Positions 26,294-35,156 of a DNA stretch of 35,184 nucleotides are shown in pieces (the stretch's first letter is position 1; each line of letters starts with the position of its first letter). Under the pieces are notes generated by a model. That model saw only the letters and a list, made by a program, of their open reading frames with translations. It was not told where the DNA came from and made no database searches. A program made the position numbers and the translations under genes. The DNA comes from Puniceicoccaceae bacterium (GTDB taxonomy: Bacteria; Verrucomicrobiota; Verrucomicrobiia; Opitutales; Coraliomargaritaceae): assembly GCA_022448605.1 (NCBI GenBank), contig JAKVCM010000018.1, positions 1 to 35,184 on the forward strand. The letters run 5' to 3'.

Positions 26294-26665
26294 ATGTCTA
26301 ATATTCTCGAAGCACCCGAAGGCGTGCGTTTAGGTAATGAAAAGCTAGTTTTGGTCACAGCTGCGGCTAGTACAAAGCTGTCCTCGCTGGTCGAGCGTGA
26401 GCAAAAAGGAAACTACTTGCGGGTCAAAATTACTGGCGGCGGGTGTAATGGTCTGAGTTACAAAATGAAGTTTGTCGGTGATCCGAAGAGGGGTGACATT
26501 TTAGTTCGTTCTTCGGGTGCCCAGATCCTTGTCGATACTAAGAGCGCGCTTTACCTGCGTGGTACACAGCTCGACTATTGCGACGAAATGGTAGGGGGGG
26601 GCTTCAAGTTTAGCAACCCAAACGCCAAGTCGAGCTGTAGTTGCGGCGAAAGCTTTAGTATTTAG
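26294..26665 (+). CDS. A-type iron-sulfur cluster carrier (IscA/ErpA/SufA family)
   Basis: Delivers or inserts Fe-S clusters into apo-proteins. The three cluster-binding cysteines are in GGGCNGLSY and SSCSCGESF (Cys-x-Cys near the C-terminus). The body (LVTAAASTKLSSLVE..., ILVDTKSALYLRGTQLDY) matches the HesB/IscA domain from residue 15 on. With the ATG at 26294 the product is 123 residues; a TTG at 26252 would add 14 residues overlapping pdxA and is less likely. Which of IscA, ErpA or SufA it is cannot be settled from the sequence alone; a role with SufS is plausible. Confidence 0.9.
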   Translation: MSNILEAPEGVRLGNEKLVLVTAAASTKLSSLVEREQKGNYLRVKITGGGCNGLSYKMKFVGDPKRGDILVRSSGAQILVDTKSALYLRGTQLDYCDEMVGGGFKFSNPNAKSSCSCGESFSI

Positions 26666-26729
26666 GGTTGAAACACACTAGCGATAGTTTAATCGTGGAT
26701 GCTTCGCAGAAATTATTCACAACTCATTC

Positions 26730-27398
26730 ATGCCAAAATACCCGAACCCTCGCGGCAAATACCAGAACCGTAACCGTGGCCCTAAAGGCCTTAGAAGAAA
26801 TGATCGCATCCGCGCAACAGAAGTCCGCGTGATAGGCCCCGAGGGAACCAACCTCGGTGTGATGGCACCTCGCAAGGCGCTCGAACTAGCGAAAAAGGTA
26901 GGGCTTGATTTGATTGAAGTGTCTCCCTCTGCGCGTCCACCAGTCTGCCGTATCCTCGACTTTGGTAAGTTTCTTTACGAAGAGAGCAAGAGGGCTAAGG
27001 ACACAAAGCAGGCCAGCACTAAGTTAAAGGAAGTCAAATTCCGCGTCGGTATTGGTGAGCACGACTTTGTGACCAAACTGCGTCGTGCTGAAGGTTTCCT
27101 CGACCACGGTAATAAGGTAAAGCTGACCCTTCAATTCAGGGGTCGCGAAAACGAGCACCGCCAACTTGGTTTTGAGCGTGTGGAACTGGCCGCTAAGGAA
27201 CTAGAAGGCGTTGCCTCTGCAGATTCTGAGCCAAGACTCGTGGGGCGCCAGGTCACCCAGTTACTCTCCCCCCTCCCTGAGTCGAAGCGCGTATTGAAAT
27301 TTAACAAGCCCGATTATCAAATGGAGGATCATGAGGATCACGACGTAGAGGGTATCGAGGAGCATGAAGAGCTCGAAAAGGAAGAAGCTCAGTCCTAG
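26730..27398 (+). CDS. infC: Translation initiation factor IF-3
   Basis: Binds the 30S subunit and checks the start codon and initiator tRNA. The N-domain ([22 protein letters not shown], ...[27 protein letters not shown]) and C-domain ([34 protein letters not shown]-like [16 protein letters not shown]) are complete to about residue 195. A strongly acidic tail of 25 residues follows, with 13 Asp/Glu. The start is ATG at 26730, not the rare AUU or AUC of E. coli infC, so the classical start-codon autoregulation is not suggested. The usual rpmI-rplT genes do not follow; a murein amidase does, about 235 bases on. Confidence 0.95.
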   Translation: MPKYPNPRGKYQNRNRGPKGLRRNDRIRATEVRVIGPEGTNLGVMAPRKALELAKKVGLDLIEVSPSARPPVCRILDFGKFLYEESKRAKDTKQASTKLKEVKFRVGIGEHDFVTKLRRAEGFLDHGNKVKLTLQFRGRENEHRQLGFERVELAAKELEGVASADSEPRLVGRQVTQLLSPLPESKRVLKFNKPDYQMEDHEDHDVEGIEEHEELEKEEAQS

Positions 27399-27633
27399 CT
27401 CTATCTTGTATTTGGGAGCTTGAGTTATGTGGGTCGGGTCACTTCAGCGAAGTCATATCCGATCCAAGTTATCTTACCTGCTTAGTTTGCTAACGCGACT
27501 GCGCATTCTGTGTTCTCACATAAGCTTGCCCTTTGACTCTCTTCTAGGCCCTTGTAAAATTGAAGAACGCTCTCTTGCTGGATTGCGATCTGAATTAGTA
27601 GGTCAAAAGTGTTTATTTGGATTTAAGAGACAA

Positions 27634-28602
27634 ATGCTCATTGGGTGCCTTCTTGCAATCACTCCATCCATCACTACCGCTCAGCATGCGGAAATTCAGC
27701 ACGAGGGACGTACCTATATTGATTTAGCGACTGTTGGTGGCGGGCTTGGAATGAAGGCGTATTGGTTGAGCGGCCACAAGACCTTTCGCCTCCGTAGCCA
27801 GTGGACAAATATCGATATCGGTAAGGGCAAGCGCCTACTTTATTTAAATCGCATACCCATATACCTAGGTTTTCCAACCCTTGAATCGAGTAGACGGCTT
27901 TACATGGCTAAGGCAGACTATCAACACGTCCTTAAATCTATCCTTACGCCGCAGGCATTTCCTGGAAAGCCTGCGCTCCGACGTATCGTCATTGACGCAG
28001 GACATGGAGGTAATGATAGCGGCGCAAAGAACGATGCTTACCGGCTTCACGAGAAGAACCTCACTCTCGATGTGTCCCAACGCCTCAAATCTATGTTAGA
28101 ACGCAGAGGCTACGAGGTTGTCATGACTCGCGAGCGCGACGTCTTTATACCTCTTGAACGCCGGCCGCAGATTGCTAATCGGGCAAAGGGCGACCTCTTT
28201 ATTAGTATCCACTTTAACGCTGCCGCGCGAACCACCGCGGAGGGCTATGAAACTTTTGCACTCACGCCACAGTATCAGGCCTCTTCGAAATATTCTGAGC
28301 CTGGTCTTGGTGACAACCGTCGTTACGATGGCAATAATCAAGATCCGTGGAATATCTTGCTCGGTTACCATGTACAACGCTCACTGGTGGAAACTATGGG
28401 CGGCACCAATCGCGGACTCAAGCGGGCTCGTTTTCTAGTGCTCAAACATCTCAATTGCCCTGGGGTGCTTCTCGAACTCGGATTCGTTTCAAATCCTGAG
28501 ACAGCACATAAGGTGCGTTCCGCTACCTTTCGACAATCGCTTGCCCAAAGCCTCTACAACGGCATTATCCAATATCATAAACGCCTAAAACGGATTCCGT
28601 AG
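27634..28602 (+). CDS. N-acetylmuramoyl-L-alanine amidase (AmiC-type)
   Basis: Periplasmic zinc amidase of the Amidase_3 family that cleaves peptide stems from glycan. The catalytic domain (about the last 215 residues) has IDAGHGGNDSGA (zinc His), HEKN (zinc Glu), FISIHFNAA (zinc His) and LLELGFVSN (catalytic Glu). The N-terminal part (HEGRTYIDLATVG..., KAYW..., LYLNRIPIYLGFP) resembles an AMIN-like or copper amine oxidase N-like cell wall module. I chose ATG 27634 because it opens with a signal-peptide-like LIGCLLAITPSITTAQ. That n-region has no positive charge, so a start further upstream (the frame is open from 27427) cannot be excluded. The stop is 3 bases before the TIGR03790 gene. Confidence 0.85.
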   Translation: MLIGCLLAITPSITTAQHAEIQHEGRTYIDLATVGGGLGMKAYWLSGHKTFRLRSQWTNIDIGKGKRLLYLNRIPIYLGFPTLESSRRLYMAKADYQHVLKSILTPQAFPGKPALRRIVIDAGHGGNDSGAKNDAYRLHEKNLTLDVSQRLKSMLERRGYEVVMTRERDVFIPLERRPQIANRAKGDLFISIHFNAAARTTAEGYETFALTPQYQASSKYSEPGLGDNRRYDGNNQDPWNILLGYHVQRSLVETMGGTNRGLKRARFLVLKHLNCPGVLLELGFVSNPETAHKVRSATFRQSLAQSLYNGIIQYHKRLKRIP

Positions 28603-28605
28603 TGT

Positions 28606-30318
28606 ATGTTCAATTTTAATAGAAATTTCATAAAACTCTGCTCTTTCATAAAGCAAGGGTGGTCACTTAGCCTGACCGCACTGGTTTATGCGTTTTTATC
28701 CTCCAACTTCGCTATTAGCCTGCCAGCGCAGACCAATGCAGCATTGGCCGAAAAGATGGTCATCGTCGTCAATCGTAACGATCCTGACTCGCTATCAATA
28801 GGTCAACACTACGCCCGTCAGCGCGGTATTCCCGAATCACGCATCGTGCATCTCACTGCGCCAATCAGAGAGACCATCAGCATCGCAGAGTATGCGAATA
28901 CCGTAGCTAACCCACTACTGAATGCTTTGCTTGAAAATGAATGGGTTAAAGGTGTTAAAGCTGGTTCAAAAGACGTCTATGGACGAGAGCGTCTTTCCGT
29001 TTCGATCCATAGTATTCCTTTTGTCGTTTTGATTAAAGGCGTGCCACTACGAATTTCGAACGATCCCATGCTGATTGAGGAGAGCAGCACAAATTTGCCC
29101 ACGCAGTTTCGGGTTAACAACGGCTCGGTTGATGGAGAAATCGCGCTCCTTCTAGCACCCCCTCGAACCTCGATGACAGCGCTAGTTCCGAATCCATACT
29201 TTGAAAAAAGTAGTATTTCGCCGACCAATGCGAACCGTTTGCTTCGTGTTACTCGTTTGGACGGACCGACCAAGGCAAGTGTGATGAATCTAATCGACCG
29301 TACTCTTATAGCTGAAGAAATCGGGCTTATGGGACGAGCCTACATTGATACAGGTGGTCCACATGCAAAAGGTGATGAGTGGATCCGCTCGGCTGGTGCC
29401 ATTGCCGAAGGAGCATTTTTTGATATAGACTACGAGACGAGTAAACGCGCTATGGATTACCGCGATCGACTCGACGCGCCTGCGATCTACATGGGCTGGT
29501 ATCGCCCGCATGCTCAGGCGCAGTGGCGTTCGCCACGCTGGCCGGTACCGCCCGGTGCTATCGGCTTTCATTTGCACAGTTTCTCGGGGACCTCTGTGCG
29601 CAGCACCCAGACTTGGTTAGGTGCGTTCATTGCCCAAGGCTATTGTGCGACTGTAGGTAATGTCTACGAACCTTACCTCGAGCACACGCACCGCCCGCAA
29701 GTTCTGCTAGCTCACCTCATAAGCGGGGGTAGCTTTGGTGAAGCCGTTGCCCTCAGTACGCCATCACTTAGCTGGCAAAGCGTGGCGATCGGTGATCCGC
29801 TCTATCGTCCCTTCAAAGTGAGTTTAGCCGAACAATTGAAATTTTCCGAAGTCTCGACCTTCACAGCCTATGCTAGTATCCGTGAAACCAATCGGATTCT
29901 TGCGGAGGAGGGTAGCGAGCTAGCGATCGCGTATGCCCGCTCTGAGTTCATATCACAGCCTTCACTCGCCTTGGCATATCGACTCGCGCAGCTTTATGCC
30001 AGTGAAGCTAAGGACCGTGAAGCAGTCGAAGTTTTGAAGATTATTCGCTTTATGACCAGCTACTCACTAGACGATTTCGTACTCATACAGAAAATAGCCA
30101 ACTTCCTCCACACGCTTGGTGAGAGTGAGATGGCCTTCAATATTTATAAAAACTTGCTTGAAGAGCGCGACCTAGATAAGCAGTTAAAAATAGCACTCTT
30201 TCAAGGCGGCGCACGCATTGCAGTTACCCAAAATGAGCCCATTATTGCTTCGCGCTGGAATTTAGAAGCGAGTAAGCTCAAGTCGCCTCCGACTCCTAAA
30301 CCTGCCAATAAAAAATAG
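28606..30318 (+). CDS. TIGR03790 family secreted protein of unknown function
   Basis: A 570-residue protein with an N-terminal signal peptide (residues about 18-44, LSLTALVYAFLSSNFAISLPAQ). It then shows the family pattern KMVIVVNRNDPDSLSIGQHYARQRGIPESRIVHL, followed by RLSVSIHSIPFVVLIKGVPLRISND and a TRLDGPTKASVMNLIDRTL block; these are the features of TIGR03790, whose function I do not know of. The last 150 residues are helical and TPR-like (LALAYRLAQLYASEAKDREAVEVLK, GESEMAFNIYKNLLEE). It starts 3 bases after the amidase, so they are co-transcribed and possibly work together at the cell envelope; that is inference. Confidence 0.8.
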   Translation: MFNFNRNFIKLCSFIKQGWSLSLTALVYAFLSSNFAISLPAQTNAALAEKMVIVVNRNDPDSLSIGQHYARQRGIPESRIVHLTAPIRETISIAEYANTVANPLLNALLENEWVKGVKAGSKDVYGRERLSVSIHSIPFVVLIKGVPLRISNDPMLIEESSTNLPTQFRVNNGSVDGEIALLLAPPRTSMTALVPNPYFEKSSISPTNANRLLRVTRLDGPTKASVMNLIDRTLIAEEIGLMGRAYIDTGGPHAKGDEWIRSAGAIAEGAFFDIDYETSKRAMDYRDRLDAPAIYMGWYRPHAQAQWRSPRWPVPPGAIGFHLHSFSGTSVRSTQTWLGAFIAQGYCATVGNVYEPYLEHTHRPQVLLAHLISGGSFGEAVALSTPSLSWQSVAIGDPLYRPFKVSLAEQLKFSEVSTFTAYASIRETNRILAEEGSELAIAYARSEFISQPSLALAYRLAQLYASEAKDREAVEVLKIIRFMTSYSLDDFVLIQKIANFLHTLGESEMAFNIYKNLLEERDLDKQLKIALFQGGARIAVTQNEPIIASRWNLEASKLKSPPTPKPANKK

Positions 30319-30348
30319 GGCACAGAAACACTGATTGCCATCTGTGTT
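30310..30348 (-). terminator. Intrinsic terminator of waaA
   Basis: Read on the minus strand after the waaA stop, CACAGA (30346-30341) pairs with TCTGTG (30326-30321), then CCCTA and six T (30315-30310). An alternative fold, AACAC-GAT/ATC-GTGTT at 30327-30348 with one mismatch, competes with it. The U-tract favours termination on the minus strand; the plus strand shows only the hairpin. Confidence 0.5.
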
Positions 30349-31641
30349 CTAAAGACTCTCTAGGATCTGCTCAGCAATCCGTTGGCTACTGCCGCTATTA
30401 CGCTTATGCCATTCGAGCCCCGCTTTTTGCATGTTTATTCGAGATGATTGATCCTTGGCTAGCTTGAGCACTTCAGTCCTCAGCTCATCGGCATGATCGA
30501 CAGTCATAGCTGCACCTGCGTGAGTGAGCGATTTAGCGACATCTTTAAAGTTATTCATGTTCGATCCCATCAGGACTGGGACGCCGAGCCCAGCCGCTTC
30601 AATCGGTGTTTGACCACCTTCATTGGGCGCAAGGCTTTTACCAATGAATGCGAGATCAGCTATTTGTGAGAGGTGTGCTAACTCGCCAGTCGTATCGGCG
30701 AGATGGATAGCTAAATTTTCGGGCACTGTATCTCCAGTGGAACGCTGATACCACGGTAGTTCTTGTGCCTTGAGCAGCTTGAGGACATCGGGGGCACGTT
30801 CCACATGGCGAGGCACGAGAAGTAATCGGCAATCAATCCCCACAGCTATGACCGCGCGTTGTGCTTCCAAGAGTGCGGACTCCTCGCCTGCCCAAGTTGA
30901 TGAACCTAGTAGAATAAAAACTTTTTTATCTCTAGCCCTAAACCCAAGGTCCTCCCTGAGGGCATTACGTGCTTCCTCGGTGCATCGTTCGCCGATCGCT
31001 ACGTCGAACTTGATGTTGCCATTCGAGTGGATACGCTCCTCCGGGCAGCCAAGTTGGAGCAGGCGAGCGTGGTCGAGTTCACTAGCTGGGTAGATACCAC
31101 GAAACTTTTTAATTAGGCGCCGAGCCAGAGTGGGGACTTGCTGGTAGCGCTTAAAGCTGGTGTCAGAGATCCGTGCGTTGACAAGGTGAGCGGGTATTTT
31201 CCGCTTCCTGGCTTGGTGCAAGTGCTCTGGCCAGAGTTCACTCTCAGTCAGTATGACTGCATTGGGCTGGATACGACTCCAAGTAGTTCGGCTAAAAAGC
31301 CAAAAATCGAGAGGGAAGATGCCGATGCTCTTGACGGTCTCCACGTAACGTTTTCGCGCTTCTGAGTAGCCAGTGCTGGTCGTCGTCGTCAGCACGATCT
31401 CGATATTTTGATCTTTTTGTAGGGCATCGATGAGTGGGCCAATCGCGAGTACCTCGCCCACACTAACCGCTTGTAGCCAAATGCGCTTTTTACCCGCTGT
31501 GACTGGCCCTAAGCGATGAAATCGACCAAATCGATGCTGGAAGCTCTTCGCATAGCCGCCACGACGCCACATCCGAAGAATGTAGTAGGGGAGCGCGATC
31601 AAAAGCCCTGGTAAATAAAACAGACGATAGAACCAAATCAT
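30349..31641 (-). CDS. waaA: 3-deoxy-D-manno-octulosonic acid (Kdo) transferase
   Basis: Adds Kdo from CMP-Kdo to lipid A precursor at the inner face of the inner membrane, so the organism makes lipopolysaccharide. The product is 430 residues (E. coli 425). A membrane-anchoring N-terminus (IWFYRLFYLPGLLIALPYYILR) precedes the Glycos_transf_N domain; IWLQAVSVGEVLAIGPLI and VILTESELWPEHLHQA are the conserved substrate-side motifs, including the glutamate in the WLQAxSVGE segment. The second half has the GT-B donor fold with LGSSTWAGEES and SLAPNEGGQTPIEAAGLGVPVLMGSNMNNF (nucleotide ligand glutamate). It is alone, divergent from the metal-dependent hydrolase gene and convergent with TIGR03790. 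Confidence 0.94.
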   Translation of the reverse strand: MIWFYRLFYLPGLLIALPYYILRMWRRGGYAKSFQHRFGRFHRLGPVTAGKKRIWLQAVSVGEVLAIGPLIDALQKDQNIEIVLTTTTSTGYSEARKRYVETVKSIGIFPLDFWLFSRTTWSRIQPNAVILTESELWPEHLHQARKRKIPAHLVNARISDTSFKRYQQVPTLARRLIKKFRGIYPASELDHARLLQLGCPEERIHSNGNIKFDVAIGERCTEEARNALREDLGFRARDKKVFILLGSSTWAGEESALLEAQRAVIAVGIDCRLLLVPRHVERAPDVLKLLKAQELPWYQRSTGDTVPENLAIHLADTTGELAHLSQIADLAFIGKSLAPNEGGQTPIEAAGLGVPVLMGSNMNNFKDVAKSLTHAGAAMTVDHADELRTEVLKLAKDQSSRINMQKAGLEWHKRNSGSSQRIAEQILESL

Positions 31642-31778
31642 AGATGTTAGATATGACTCTCCATAGAGCCTGATTGAAAGGATAAAAAGGCGCTGCCCTT
31701 TCTCCTTATGGCAGAGCTTACCCTAAAAGAAGAGCCGCTTCGGCTTGCAGAAGTTTGGTTCAATGGCAGTTTCAATAG

Positions 31779-32798
31779 GTGGATCCATTAACTCAAGCGA
31801 GCATCGGTGCGGCCGCCGCAGCGATCGTATGCCGAAAAGCAGAAACGAGGCATGCACTCTTGCTTGGAGCTCTGGCGGGAGCCGCTCCAGATTTGGATGT
31901 GCTCATCCGCTCTGAGACCGATCCGCTACTGGCATTACAATATCATCGCCACTTTACCCACGCACTGCTCATTGCACCCCTGATTGGCCTGCTTATGGCG
32001 GTATTATTTAAAGGGCTCTTTTTTTGGAAGCATTACCGTTATCGACGATTGGCACTGTTTGGAATGATGGGTGCAATCACGCATGGGCTGATCGATGCCT
32101 GCACGAGCTATGGCACATTACTCTATTGGCCGATCAGCCATCACCGCGAATCTTGGGACATTATCTCGATTATTGATCCGATCTTTACCCTGCCACTCGC
32201 TTTGCTTACCGTGATTGCCTTCGTTTTTCGACGGCCGCGCTTTGCGCAATATGCAGTCGCTCTTTGTCTGATTTATCTGAGCTTAGGCAGCTATCAACGA
32301 GGACAGGCGACACAGTTCGCAGCGCAGATCGCGGAAAAGCGCGGGCACGAACCCGAGGAGCTATCAGTGCGACCTTCCCTGGCGAACATTTTGCTTTGGC
32401 GTATCGTCTATCGCGACGGAGATCAATATCACGTGGATGCTGTGCGGACCACACCCTTTTCAGATCCGAAGCAATACTCAGGTAGTATTGTCGACGCTTT
32501 CAGCAAGGAGTCGGCACAAATTATAGCGCCTGAAGGTTCAGTCCTGGCTGATGATATCGAACGATTTCGTTTCTTTTCCCAAGGCTACCTCTATCCTTAT
32601 TCAGATGAGGTCAACGTGGTGGCTGATTTACGATATGCGATGTTTCCCGATTCGATCAAGCCGCTCTGGGGTATCCGCATGAATCCAGCGAATCCAGAAG
32701 ATCATGTATCGATGGAATATTTCCGAGACCCCTCACAACGAAGTTTGGATCGGTTCTGGCGCATGATTCGAGGCGGATCAGTTGAGCCTCTTGATTAG
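31779..32798 (+). CDS. YdjM-like membrane-bound metal-dependent hydrolase
   Basis: A 339-residue protein of the DUF457/COG1988 family (LexA-regulated metal-dependent hydrolases such as YdjM; other members degrade or transfer lipids). The GTG start at 31779 gives MDPLTQA, the family opening. Visible metal or catalytic residues: GAAPDLDVL (acidic pair), HRHFTHALL and THGLIDACTSYGT, all in the first 110 residues with four to five membrane helices up to about residue 185. The C-terminal 150 residues form a soluble domain with no close match. Despite the family name, I see no LexA site near the start. Function here is unknown. Confidence 0.82.
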   Translation: MDPLTQASIGAAAAAIVCRKAETRHALLLGALAGAAPDLDVLIRSETDPLLALQYHRHFTHALLIAPLIGLLMAVLFKGLFFWKHYRYRRLALFGMMGAITHGLIDACTSYGTLLYWPISHHRESWDIISIIDPIFTLPLALLTVIAFVFRRPRFAQYAVALCLIYLSLGSYQRGQATQFAAQIAEKRGHEPEELSVRPSLANILLWRIVYRDGDQYHVDAVRTTPFSDPKQYSGSIVDAFSKESAQIIAPEGSVLADDIERFRFFSQGYLYPYSDEVNVVADLRYAMFPDSIKPLWGIRMNPANPEDHVSMEYFRDPSQRSLDRFWRMIRGGSVEPLD

Positions 32799-33071
32799 AG
32801 GACCTGCTCCAAATTTCAGCTAGCCTGAAAAAAATTCGCCTCCATCTTGAAGCGGAAGAACTTAACATCTGTATTAGTTAGGACGAGCAAAGTGGCGGCA
32901 TCGCCAGTCTCAGCCCATGGCTGAAAGTAATTGACTGTCTATTCGGTCATCAAAAGTAACGAGAAAAGGCGAGCTTAAGTATATTTCAGGTCTCCCCCTA
33001 GATAGAAACGCAAAGGACTTGTGTCCTTCAGTTACTAGATTCTCTAAATTATACTCAACTTGGTGATTAAT
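32799..33071. other. 273-base gap, boundary of composition
   Basis: No gene is visible. It holds small hairpins: TGGCG-GCAT-CGCCA (32893-32906), TCAGCC-CAT-GGCTGA (32910-32924), and AAGGAC-TTGT-GTCCTT (33013-33028). None has a U-tract on the plus strand. Base composition changes here from that of the region to the left to the AT-rich nuclease gene on the right. Confidence 0.5.
33013..33028 (-). terminator. Possible terminator of the endonuclease gene
   Basis: AAGGAC and GTCCTT form a 6-bp stem with a 4-base loop, 43 bases beyond the nuclease stop on the minus strand, followed by TGCGTTTCTATC. The U-run is short, so this is a weak call. Confidence 0.3.
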
Positions 33072-34826
33072 TTAAAACCCCAAATTCTCTGCCCTTAATC
33101 GATAAAACGATGTATTATCTTCGACTGACCCGTTCCCTCCCACTGTGACACTTTCTGTTTCTACAGCTGTTATAGTTGGATTAGCGACTAACCATGCCCT
33201 TGCACGACTAGGATCTTGGTCAATAGATGTATATTTGATTCCTACTGTGATGCTTGCACCTACTATTTCTGATAGGTCTACTTCAAGATTATAAAGATCC
33301 GTTTGATTACTATCTGTGGATTTGTTAGAATCTAGTTCTGAATTGGCACTAACAAATGCTTCCCAACTAGTAGAACTTGGATCTTGCTGGTAATTATTAC
33401 TGTAGAAAATCTCAAGACCAGTAACTGAAGGGTCAGACCACCGACTTCTGTAGATAAAACTTAAAACTTCTTGGGTATAATCGTTGAGGTTTATAGCTGG
33501 AAATATCAACCAGTCTTCTTCATCGAAATCGTCACCCCAACCATTTATCCATGCATAATTATCTTCTTCAATTATATTCCAAGAATCATCTCCGGTTATG
33601 TTTACAGGTGTAAGTGTATTAATTCCATCTACCAGTGTGACGCTAGAAGTATTTATGATAGAAGTAAGCTCGCCATTTACAGGCCCTAGATTTACCTGAA
33701 CGCCTTCTTGGTTATCGTTAATTATTATCGTGTTAGCATTTGATAAATCAATCGTGCTCCAATTAACAAGGTCTACTGATTCTTCTAATACTAAATTAGT
33801 GTTTAGATTCTCAAAATTTCTGGCTCTGACAAAGTTAATTACAAAATTATTATCTATTACATCAATTCCGATTAGCGGACTATCGTTGATAGTCTTTGGG
33901 TCTGAATAAATAGCACGTTCCATAAGATTTGTTATACCATCAGAGTCTGGATCAGCAGAATCAGCAGATATGCTCGAATTATGTAGCTCTTCTAAAGAAA
34001 AATAGTCTAAACGCCATTTCCCCCAAGATGGACCATCAACCCAAATGGCGTCAGCGAACTCGGGGAAGTCTATGAATGGATTCCTGTTATATTGATAGGA
34101 TTCATAGATTTTCTGATTATTATTTTTTTCCTTTGTTGTTGGTAGTGCTTTTCTGTTCCAATCCAGTAGGGTGCTCAATTGAGCCATCTTACTGTCAGAA
34201 GTGTTTGGAGGACCTGATGGGGGAGTATTTACAACTTCCAAATTCTCATATCTTGTCGTCATGTATAGGATGGCTCTTGCAGCGTGTCCTTTCTGCGCAT
34301 CGCCGGGTTCAAATGTATCACTATTAGCTGTGCATTTAGGAGATAGATTGTTTGCTGGATTCTCATACCCTGACTGGTTAGGATTACTGTAATCGAAATA
34401 CTTATTAGAGCGGGAACTGTTAACACCTTTATAAACAGGCACAAGGTGATGCAGATCTGTATATGCGCTTCCTGAATAGCTAATCCCGTAGCTCCTAGGC
34501 CATAAGTGCTCTCGGTTGAAGTATGTATCCGGGCTTCCTCCACTATCCTGATCAGATTTATCTACACTGTCTTGGGAGTAGAATAATATTATATTATCAG
34601 CGTTGTCTGGATCTTCATATAAATCTTTGTGGGCGTTCCACACTCCTGGTGTATATGAAAGTGAATTATGGTTATCAATAATACTATTGAGAGTGCTTTT
34701 TAACTCACTTCCAGACTGTCCATTAATCGTAGAATAATAGCTACTAATTTGAGCGCTTACCCCAATTGTAGAAAACAATTTCACGATGATTATCAACCGT
34801 GATGTAAATATATGATGCATCATCAA
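33072..34826 (-). CDS. Secreted endonuclease I family nuclease with C-terminal adhesion-like region
   Basis: A 584-residue exported nuclease. Residues 1-25 are a signal peptide (RLIIIVKLFSTIGVSAQ). The endonuclease I (EndA-like, beta-beta-alpha metal) domain spans about 30-270: FNREHLWPRS with catalytic His107, DLHHLVP (His126/127), NSSRSNKYF, FEPGDAQKGHAARAILYM. A calcium-binding-like DPDSDGITNLMERA segment at 293-306 follows, then a beta-rich region and a choice-of-anchor J-like domain (about 410-555, GWGDDFDEEDWLIFPAI). The end DNTSFYRLRAENLGF is a tail common in this group of secreted proteins as I recall. Codon use is AT-rich, unlike its neighbours. Likely for extracellular DNA breakdown or nutrient use; three start ATGs in a row. 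Confidence 0.85.
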   Translation of the reverse strand: MMMHHIFTSRLIIIVKLFSTIGVSAQISSYYSTINGQSGSELKSTLNSIIDNHNSLSYTPGVWNAHKDLYEDPDNADNIILFYSQDSVDKSDQDSGGSPDTYFNREHLWPRSYGISYSGSAYTDLHHLVPVYKGVNSSRSNKYFDYSNPNQSGYENPANNLSPKCTANSDTFEPGDAQKGHAARAILYMTTRYENLEVVNTPPSGPPNTSDSKMAQLSTLLDWNRKALPTTKEKNNNQKIYESYQYNRNPFIDFPEFADAIWVDGPSWGKWRLDYFSLEELHNSSISADSADPDSDGITNLMERAIYSDPKTINDSPLIGIDVIDNNFVINFVRARNFENLNTNLVLEESVDLVNWSTIDLSNANTIIINDNQEGVQVNLGPVNGELTSIINTSSVTLVDGINTLTPVNITGDDSWNIIEEDNYAWINGWGDDFDEEDWLIFPAINLNDYTQEVLSFIYRSRWSDPSVTGLEIFYSNNYQQDPSSTSWEAFVSANSELDSNKSTDSNQTDLYNLEVDLSEIVGASITVGIKYTSIDQDPSRARAWLVANPTITAVETESVTVGGNGSVEDNTSFYRLRAENLGF

Positions 34827-35156
34827 TTCAGGACTTTTTCAATGCGAGTCAGGATGTGATCTTAGCTAAATAAAAAGTTTTAAAATTCCATAAAACAATA
34901 AGTGTATGCACTTAAAGGATTATCTGAGATACCAAAGGATGTTTCTTCATTTGTTAACTCTAAATCACCCATGTGTGTCTTTTTGACAATCTTTTGACTT
35001 CCAAACAACACCTTCTCTGTTATATAGCACTTGTAGGCTCGGGCATCCTCATAGGGTTTACGGTATGCTTCTTTCTGCTTGTTAACGATGGAGAACCAAA
35101 AATGTCTATACTTAGACAATTATTTACCATTATCGGCTCGCATTGAGCATGAACAA
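34827..35156. other. AT-rich 330-base gap upstream of the nuclease
   Basis: This stretch lies between the nuclease start (minus strand) and the tRNA fragment. It is AT-rich and must hold the nuclease promoter, but I cannot place one with confidence. It contains a weak 79-residue ORF, listed separately. Confidence 0.5.
34880..35119 (-). CDS. Weak 79-residue ORF, unknown
   Basis: An open frame of 79 codons starting at a TTG, with lysine- and tyrosine-rich product (SKYRHFWFSIVNKQKE...) and no motif I recognise. No SD and no ATG start. The gap it fills is otherwise empty and AT-rich, which makes chance frames likely; it could also be a gene remnant. Confidence 0.2.
   Translation of the reverse strand: MSKYRHFWFSIVNKQKEAYRKPYEDARAYKCYITEKVLFGSQKIVKKTHMGDLELTNEETSFGISDNPLSAYTYCFMEF

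Noticed and set aside
27427-27633. N-terminal extension of the amidase to an ATG at 27427
   Set aside because: The extra 69 residues do not look like a signal peptide or wall-binding domain and the codon use looks non-coding. The start at 27634 is preferred, though not certain.
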